DNA of 32,968 nucleotides from Alistipes sp. (GTDB lineage: Bacteria; Bacteroidota; Bacteroidia; Bacteroidales; Rikenellaceae): contig JAJQCA010000067.1 of the NCBI GenBank assembly GCA_021202985.1, positions 1 through 32,968 on the forward strand, read 5' to 3'. The notes beneath the pieces were generated by a model. The model searched no databases and was not told where the DNA came from. It was given only the letters and a program-made list of their open reading frames with translations. Numbering within the stretch: the stretch's first letter is position 1; the number at the start of each line of letters is the position of its first letter. Positions 28,067 to 32,968 of the stretch are shown piece by piece. The position numbers were made by a program, and so were the translations under genes.

Positions 28067-28328
28067 TAGGTTTGTGTTCTATCGCAATTATAGGGTCGGA
28101 TGTATGGTCACGGGCACCGTGTACCGGCCGGACCGTCAGGGCCCGTACGTATATATAAATTTTTCCGCCTATGCTCGTAGGTTTAACGGATGCGTGCATA
28201 GTCAACTCCCTAAACGGTAGCGCTATGAGTTAATACACTCCGGGGACGCAAAGCATATCCACGGAGCGGCAGACGCCCGCAAGTTCGCAAGGAAACCGGA
28301 CAAATGCCGTTCGGTACCTGTAACTCTC
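28067..28328 (+). ncRNA. Possible structured RNA of unknown family
   Basis: TAGGTTTG (28067-28074) is a perfect -7 box facing right. The ~245 bases after it hold no gene but several pairing blocks: CACGG-GCA-CCGTG (28109-28121), TATGC..GCATA (about 28171-28201), CTCCG...CGGAG around GGGACGCAAAGC (about 28239-28266), and ACCGGAC...GTTCGGT (about 28294-28316). I could not match it to a riboswitch or known RNA. It could equally be an unexpressed spacer or be read on the other strand as the 3' end of the GH2 transcript. Confidence 0.2.
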
Positions 28329-30887
28329 CTATAATAAGGATGGATCACCGGCGGGATAGCCGTTCCCCGGGCGGCGGGGTGAGGTTGGCAGACGGTCGAT
28401 TTGCGGCCCTGGCGTATCCAATACCAGGGTGGCCGGTTCCAGCCACGGGGCGGTAAAGGTGATTTCGGTCGGTCCCTCTACCTCCACGAAAGCCATCAGC
28501 CGACCGTGGAAGGCGCGCTGGCGGTTGTCGGTATAGTCGCCCATATCCGTGTTGTTGCCCGCCTCGAGTCCCAGCAGCCGTCCCTGCCCGGTTACCGTGC
28601 ATGTAATCTCGTCGTCGGAGAGCATTACCGGGATACCGTCGCTGTCGACTACCTGGAGGGATATTTGCCGCACATGGAAGCCCTCGCCGGTAACGCTGTC
28701 GATTTGGATGGCGTGCGGGCGGCCGGAGGTCCGGATGGCACCGCGGGCCGTCTCCCGGCCGTCGGCGGCCATGGCAACCGCCTCCAGCGTCCCGGCCCGG
28801 AAAGGTATATCCCAATATATTATACCGGTTTCGGGGTCGTAGGGCTTGGGACTGCCGACCTCCCGGCCGTCCAGCAGCAGTTTCGCCTGCTCGCCGTTGG
28901 TGTAACAGACTACCCTTACTGGCTGTCCTTCTGTGTAGTTCCATACGGGCCATGCGTCCATCGAGGGTGTCTTTTCGAAAGGCTCGCCGTTACCGGCTTC
29001 CAATTCCGACCACGCATCCCCCGCCGGGAGGCCCGCTCCTCCGTGCCCCGGGATGGGGTAGGTACCAACGTAAGCCATTGGCTCTTCCGACCAGAGCGAC
29101 CGGCGGAAATAACCGCGCGGCTTCACGTAACCCGCGAAGTCGAGCAGGCCGGAATAGAACCCGCGCGAGGGCCAACGCGACGATTCCCCGAGGTAGTCGA
29201 TGCCGGTCCAGAGGAATTGGCCGAAGATGTGTTCGTTCGAGGTTACGGCGTCCCACGCCGCCTTGTCGTGACGGTTTTCGCTACCGTAGATTACCCGGTC
29301 GGGGTAGGTTTCGTGGTCCGTAATGTAACGGTTCTCGGTGTAGTTGTAACCCGCTATGTCGAGGGCGTCCGGGTAACCCGTTTCGTTGGACATCGCCACA
29401 CCGGCCAGCCCGGCCGTAACGGGCCGTGTGGCGTCGTACCGGCGGACCACCGCGGCCAGCCTGCGGGCAATCTCGCCCAGCCGGTTGGCGTCCGGCGCGT
29501 CCGGGTTGTAACCCCCGTACGAGGCCTGGGTGAAGCCGCCCGCCCTGTCGCCGCCCAGCACCGGGTGGGAGTAGGGGTCGTTGGGGTAGTCCACTTCGTT
29601 GCCGATGCTCCAGGCAAAGATAGAAATATGGTTGCGGTCGCGCCGGACCATGTCGGCCAGGTCCCTCTCGCCCCACTCTTCGAAGAAATCGTACGAACCT
29701 TCGAAACCGGGTGTGCCCACATTCCATCCCTCCAGCCACTTGCGCTTGGGGAATTCCCACTCGTCGAACGCCTCGTCCAGCACGAGAAGGCCCAACCGGT
29801 CGGCCAGGGCGTACAGTTCGGGAGCCTGAGGGTTATGGCTGGTTCGGATTGCGTTACAGCCCAGCTCTTTAAGGGTTGACAGCCGCCGGTGCCATACGGG
29901 CCACGGCACGGCCGCCCCCAGTACCCCGGCATCGTGGTGCAGGCAAACTCCTTTGACCTTCATCCACTCCCCGTTAAGGGCGAATCCCCTGTCGGGGTCG
30001 AACGTGAAGGTCCGGAACCCGGTTTCGGTCTCCGTCCGGTCGGTTTCCCGGCCGTCCACGGACACCGTGGTGTGAAGCGTGTAGAGGTACGGGCGGTCGA
30101 TGCTCCACAATTCGGGGGTGTCCACTTCGAGCCGGCCGCTGACGGTGCCGCGCCCGTGGGCTGGAACCTTTGTTTGCAGGGTACCGGTGGCGACAGTGTT
30201 GCCGTTCAGGTCCACCAGCCGGTTGGTGACGGTGATCCCTGCCTCACCGCCGGTATGGTTCACCACTTCGGTTTCGTACACCAGGACGCCCCTCTCAGGG
30301 GTTGCCTTGGCCGGGTATGCGTAAACGCCCCATTGGGCGATATGGACGGGGTCGGCGTATACCAGCCACACGTCGCGGTAAATACCCGAACCGGTGTACC
30401 ACCGGGAATCGGCACTGCGGCTGTGGTCGACGACCACCTTGAGTTCGTTCCCCACTCCGTACTCCACATAAGGAGTTATGTCATACATAAACGATATGTA
30501 ACCGTTGGGCCTCTCGCCGAGCAGGTGGCCGTTCAGCCACACCTTACTCCGGTTGTAGACCCCTTCGAAATAGATGTATACCCTCTCGCCCTGCTTCTCC
30601 GCGGGGATGTCGAGGGTTTTTACGTAGGTGCCCACCCCTCCCGGAAGCCAGCCCGTACAGCTCGCAAGCGTAGGACTGAGCTGACCGCGAACGCCCCAGT
30701 CGTGCGGCAGGCGGACCGTCTCCCATCGCGGTGCGCGCAGGTAACGGGTCGGCTCGGCATCCGGATCGTCGAGTGTGAACCTCCAGTCGGCGTTTATCTT
30801 TTCGGGCCGCCCGAACGATACCTGTGCATGGGTGTGTGCGCACACAAGGGTCAATATTCCGCAAAGAAGTAAGGAAGTGTATTTCAT
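28329..30887 (-). CDS. Secreted GH2 beta-galactosidase-type glycoside hydrolase
   Basis: The 852-residue enzyme is a retaining glycoside hydrolase of family 2. After a signal peptide (about 1-22) come the sugar-binding jelly roll (about 30-185, with GVYNRSKVWLNGHLLGERPN), an Ig-like domain (about 190-295), and the TIM barrel (about 300-600) with the acid/base E431 in FAWSIGNEVD and the nucleophile E537 in VIYGSENRHD. A DUF4982-like domain (about 650-710) and a C-terminal beta domain (about 730-830) follow. This layout is typical of Bacteroidetes beta-galactosidases acting on plant or host glycans in the periplasm; exact specificity (galactosidase, glucuronidase or other) is not proven. The signal-peptide region encodes VCAHTHAQ through a TGTGTGCGCACACA palindrome. 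Divergent from the pectin esterase gene. Confidence 0.95.
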   Translation of the reverse strand: MKYTSLLLCGILTLVCAHTHAQVSFGRPEKINADWRFTLDDPDAEPTRYLRAPRWETVRLPHDWGVRGQLSPTLASCTGWLPGGVGTYVKTLDIPAEKQGERVYIYFEGVYNRSKVWLNGHLLGERPNGYISFMYDITPYVEYGVGNELKVVVDHSRSADSRWYTGSGIYRDVWLVYADPVHIAQWGVYAYPAKATPERGVLVYETEVVNHTGGEAGITVTNRLVDLNGNTVATGTLQTKVPAHGRGTVSGRLEVDTPELWSIDRPYLYTLHTTVSVDGRETDRTETETGFRTFTFDPDRGFALNGEWMKVKGVCLHHDAGVLGAAVPWPVWHRRLSTLKELGCNAIRTSHNPQAPELYALADRLGLLVLDEAFDEWEFPKRKWLEGWNVGTPGFEGSYDFFEEWGERDLADMVRRDRNHISIFAWSIGNEVDYPNDPYSHPVLGGDRAGGFTQASYGGYNPDAPDANRLGEIARRLAAVVRRYDATRPVTAGLAGVAMSNETGYPDALDIAGYNYTENRYITDHETYPDRVIYGSENRHDKAAWDAVTSNEHIFGQFLWTGIDYLGESSRWPSRGFYSGLLDFAGYVKPRGYFRRSLWSEEPMAYVGTYPIPGHGGAGLPAGDAWSELEAGNGEPFEKTPSMDAWPVWNYTEGQPVRVVCYTNGEQAKLLLDGREVGSPKPYDPETGIIYWDIPFRAGTLEAVAMAADGRETARGAIRTSGRPHAIQIDSVTGEGFHVRQISLQVVDSDGIPVMLSDDEITCTVTGQGRLLGLEAGNNTDMGDYTDNRQRAFHGRLMAFVEVEGPTEITFTAPWLEPATLVLDTPGPQIDRLPTSPRRPGNGYPAGDPSLL
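30833..30846. repeat. TGTGTGCGCACACA palindrome inside the GH2 signal-peptide codons
   Basis: This is the fifth copy of the palindrome found in the 8.8-9.05 kb array and before crcB. Here it is in frame and encodes CAHT at residues 16-19 of the GH2 precursor, immediately before the likely cleavage site. Confidence 0.85.
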
Positions 30888-30954
30888 AACGGTGTTTCAG
30901 TTAACGGTTGGGGACCGGAGCTATCCGGCCCTGAGGGTTCAGGTTTTTAACGGT

Positions 30955-30985
30955 GTAAGTTAATAATTCCGTCCGGTTTTTCAAA
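30955..30985 (-). promoter_or_regulatory. Promoter of the GH2 gene
   Basis: On the minus strand TTTG is followed after exactly 19 bases by TAACTTAC, six of eight matches to TAnnTTTG with ideal spacing. It lies 68 bases before the ATG at 30887. Confidence 0.45.
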
Positions 30986-31015
30986 CAAACCTCCGAACCG
31001 GGTGCGGGCGGCCGG

Positions 31016-31046
31016 TTGAAATTCAGTTGTAAAATATGTAACTTTC
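31016..31046 (+). promoter_or_regulatory. Promoter of the pectin esterase gene
   Basis: TTG at 31016-31018 is followed after 20 bases by TAACTTTC (31039-31046), seven of eight matches to TAnnTTTG. The ATG follows at 31075. Together with the minus-strand promoter it makes a compact divergent control region. Confidence 0.5.
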
Positions 31047-31074
31047 GCATGACTTCCCTAAAAATACACACGCT

Positions 31075-32898
31075 ATGGCATACAGGTATTGGCTTCTATT
31101 TTTCCTCTCGTTCATTTTACTGCCGGCTTCCGGCCAGCGGGTAAATTATATCGTCGACGCGGGCGGCGGTGGGGATTTCCGTACCATCCAGGAGGCGGTT
31201 TACGCCGTCAGGGATTTCAAGCCCGGCGAACCAGCCTTTATTTTTATCCGAAACGGCACCTACAACGAGAAACTTGTAGTGCCAGCCTATAAGTGTAACC
31301 TTATACTGGAAGGGGAAAGCGCCCAAGGGGTTGTCATTACCTCCAACGACTACGCGTCGCTAAACGGTATGGGTACTTTCCGCACTTACACCGTGTTCAT
31401 AGGCGGCAGCGACATAGAGTTGATAAACCTGACGATTCAGAATACCGCGGGCAGGGTGGGGCAGGCCGTTGCCCTGCACATCGAGGGGGACAGGGTGGTG
31501 GTGCGCGACTGCCGCCTGCTGGGTAACCAGGACACGGTTTTCCTCGGGCGCGAGGGGGCGCGGCAGACTTTTCTGGACTGCTACATAGAGGGGATGACCG
31601 ATTTTATTTTCGGCCCCTCCACAGCATGGTTCGAAAGGTGCATCATTCACTGTAAAAGCAACTCATACATAACCGCTGCCAGCACCCCGCGAAACATACA
31701 ACACGGTCTCATATTTAAGAATTGCCGGATTACCACTGCCGACGAAGTTACCTCGCTTTACCTCGGGCGCCCATGGAGGGAATACGGTATGACCCTCTTT
31801 ATGGAGTGCGAACTCCCTGCGGCCATCAATCCCGCCGGGTGGCACAACTGGTCCAATCCCGGTAACGAGCGGACCGCCCGCTACGCCGAGTACCGCAATT
31901 ACGGCCCCGGCGCCGACACCACCGGCCGGGTAGCATGGTCGCGGCAGCTGACCGACCGGGAGGCGGCCGCCTACCGCCTTGCGCGGGATACCTCTTATAC
32001 CGTTTACCAAACTTACGTCAAGGAGAGCAAGTCCAGGCCGTACATAGAGCCGGTACGCCCGGAGCTTCCCGCCGGAGTGCGGGCATGGGAAGGGCTCGTA
32101 TATTCGGTTATTACCGACCGGCCAGCGGGAATACGGGAACTCCACCTGGACATATACCGGCCCGACGACAGGCGGACGCTACCCGCCGTGCTGATGGTAC
32201 ACGGCGGCGGGTGGAACTCGGGCGACCTTACCATGCAGGTGCCGCTGGCCCGGATGCTCGCCGCGCGGGGTTACGTCACCATACCGGTCGAGTACCGGCT
32301 GATACCCGACGCCCTCTATCCCGCGGCGGTTTACGACCTGAAGGATGCCGTACGGTGGGTACGTGAGAACGCGGAACGCTTCGACATCGACACGGCCCGC
32401 ATCGCCATATCGGGCTGTTCGGCCGGCGGACAGCTCGCCAACCTCGTGGGAACGACCAACGGCGACAGCGCGTACGAGTACGTGCGAAGGTATTTCCACG
32501 TTACCTCGGACGTGCAGGCTGTAATCAATATCGACGGCATCTCGGATTTCATTACACCGGAGACCGTCGGCCGGGCGCAGGAGGCCCGCGACCGTAACCT
32601 TACGCCTCCGGTGGATATGCAGTGGCTCGGGGGGACCTATGCCGAACGGCCGGACAACTGGCGGGCCGCATCGCCCGTCTACCACGTGGGGCCGCGTTCC
32701 GCGCCGGTCTGCTTTATCAACAGTTCGCTGGAGCGGTTCCATCAGGGCCGTGACGAGCAGATAGCGCTGATGGACCGTTACGATATTTACACCGAAGTGC
32801 ATACCCTCGACGACACGCCTCATACCTTCTGGCTTTTCCACCCGTGGTTCGGGACGACGGTGGAGATTATGGACGGTTTTCTAAAGAAGGTGCTCTGA
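31075..32898 (+). CDS. Two-domain secreted esterase: CE8 pectin methylesterase fused to alpha/beta-hydrolase
   Basis: The 607-residue protein joins two esterases. After a signal peptide (1-20, ending PASG-Q) residues about 22-320 form a right-handed beta-helix CE8 pectinesterase with the catalytic set Q130, Q152/D153 (GNQDTVFLG), D176 (TDFIFG), R232 and W234 (LGRPW). Residues about 335-607 form an alpha/beta-hydrolase of the esterase/lipase type: oxyanion HGGGW (376-380), nucleophile S449 in GCSAGG, and H583 in DDTPHTFW. CE8 removes methyl esters from homogalacturonan; the second domain may remove acetyl groups, making a one-chain pectin de-esterifier. The second activity is inferred. No stop or frameshift lies between the domains. 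No SusC/SusD or polygalacturonase is in view. Confidence 0.93.
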   Translation: MAYRYWLLFFLSFILLPASGQRVNYIVDAGGGGDFRTIQEAVYAVRDFKPGEPAFIFIRNGTYNEKLVVPAYKCNLILEGESAQGVVITSNDYASLNGMGTFRTYTVFIGGSDIELINLTIQNTAGRVGQAVALHIEGDRVVVRDCRLLGNQDTVFLGREGARQTFLDCYIEGMTDFIFGPSTAWFERCIIHCKSNSYITAASTPRNIQHGLIFKNCRITTADEVTSLYLGRPWREYGMTLFMECELPAAINPAGWHNWSNPGNERTARYAEYRNYGPGADTTGRVAWSRQLTDREAAAYRLARDTSYTVYQTYVKESKSRPYIEPVRPELPAGVRAWEGLVYSVITDRPAGIRELHLDIYRPDDRRTLPAVLMVHGGGWNSGDLTMQVPLARMLAARGYVTIPVEYRLIPDALYPAAVYDLKDAVRWVRENAERFDIDTARIAISGCSAGGQLANLVGTTNGDSAYEYVRRYFHVTSDVQAVINIDGISDFITPETVGRAQEARDRNLTPPVDMQWLGGTYAERPDNWRAASPVYHVGPRSAPVCFINSSLERFHQGRDEQIALMDRYDIYTEVHTLDDTPHTFWLFHPWFGTTVEIMDGFLKKVL

Positions 32899-32968
32899 TA
32901 AGTTTCAGGCGCGTCTCGGGTGACGGGGGGCTAAATGCTGTTCCGGGGGTAGCGGTGCGGAGCCAGAT
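32899..32968. other. Window tail without visible features
   Basis: The last 70 bases after the esterase stop show no hairpin with a T-tract and no new start that I would support. Confidence 0.4.

Noticed and set aside
27816..28220. A 134-codon frame in the spacer before mgtE
   Set aside because: It runs through G-rich tandem repeats and its product is a repeated Gly/Arg pattern; no ribosome-binding site or homology that I can see.
28239..28270. c-di-GMP-I riboswitch
   Set aside because: Only the GGGACGCAAAGC block matches; the upstream GCACAGGGCAAACC arm and the downstream tetraloop receptor are absent, and no gene is positioned to be controlled by it.
28401..30872. Two long plus-strand frames (492 and 327 codons) over the GH2 gene
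   Set aside because: They are antisense to a complete GH2 enzyme with both catalytic Glu residues and have no recognisable domains.

Overview
The window looks like a chromosomal segment of a Bacteroidales bacterium. The fit to Rikenellaceae, in particular Alistipes or a relative, is an inference from gene content and base composition. Most genes are GC-rich. The -7 elements read TAnnTTTG, the form used by the Bacteroidetes housekeeping sigma factor. Lineage-typical families are present: a DUF349 repeat protein, a DUF4294 protein, a secreted GH2 beta-galactosidase and several lipoproteins. There is no rRNA, recognisable tRNA, CRISPR array, transposase, integrase or phage gene.

Layout. 1-2.2 kb: an AT-rich small lipoprotein, a SAM methyltransferase and a CvfB-like S1 RNA-binding protein. 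2.3-6.3 kb: a lytic transglycosylase and uvrA (TTG start). 6.3-9.15 kb: repeat-rich spacers around a lipoprotein and an atypical NAD(P)-binding epimerase-like protein. 9.1-11.9 kb: a minus-strand crcB-pta-ackA cluster joining a fluoride channel to the acetate/ATP pathway, ending in a strong terminator. 12.2-12.9 kb: an orphan OmpR-type response regulator. 13.1-19.6 kb: a DUF349 protein and pyrG as a probable operon, then yidC with a strong terminator. 19.6-23.2 kb: a small Ala-rich membrane protein, DUF4294, a family 2 glycosyltransferase, a PEGA lipoprotein and an ABM-domain lipoprotein. 23.2-26.15 kb: an 88-bp repeat array, an AraC regulator, a perfect 13-bp inverted repeat, two small AT-rich HTH genes and an unrecognised exported protein. 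26.2-28.3 kb: mgtE with an unusually long gene-free upstream region. 28.3-32.9 kb: a secreted GH2 enzyme divergent from a two-domain secreted protein (CE8 pectin methylesterase plus alpha/beta-hydrolase esterase), a small plant-glycan module with no SusC/SusD pair in view.

The most distinctive content is not protein-coding. A perfect 14-bp palindrome, TGTGTGCGCACACA, occurs five times: three times in a ~110-bp tandem array (8.75-9.09 kb), once upstream of crcB, and once inside the signal-peptide codons of the GH2 gene. A second family, built around GTCATCCTGA...GCGAAG, forms an 88-bp array whose units can fold back on themselves, with scattered copies elsewhere. A third, G-rich 47-bp repeat and a possible structured RNA lie upstream of mgtE. 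I see no convincing new defence or mobile system. The best leads are these repeats, the fused esterase, and the small regulator pair with its inverted repeat.
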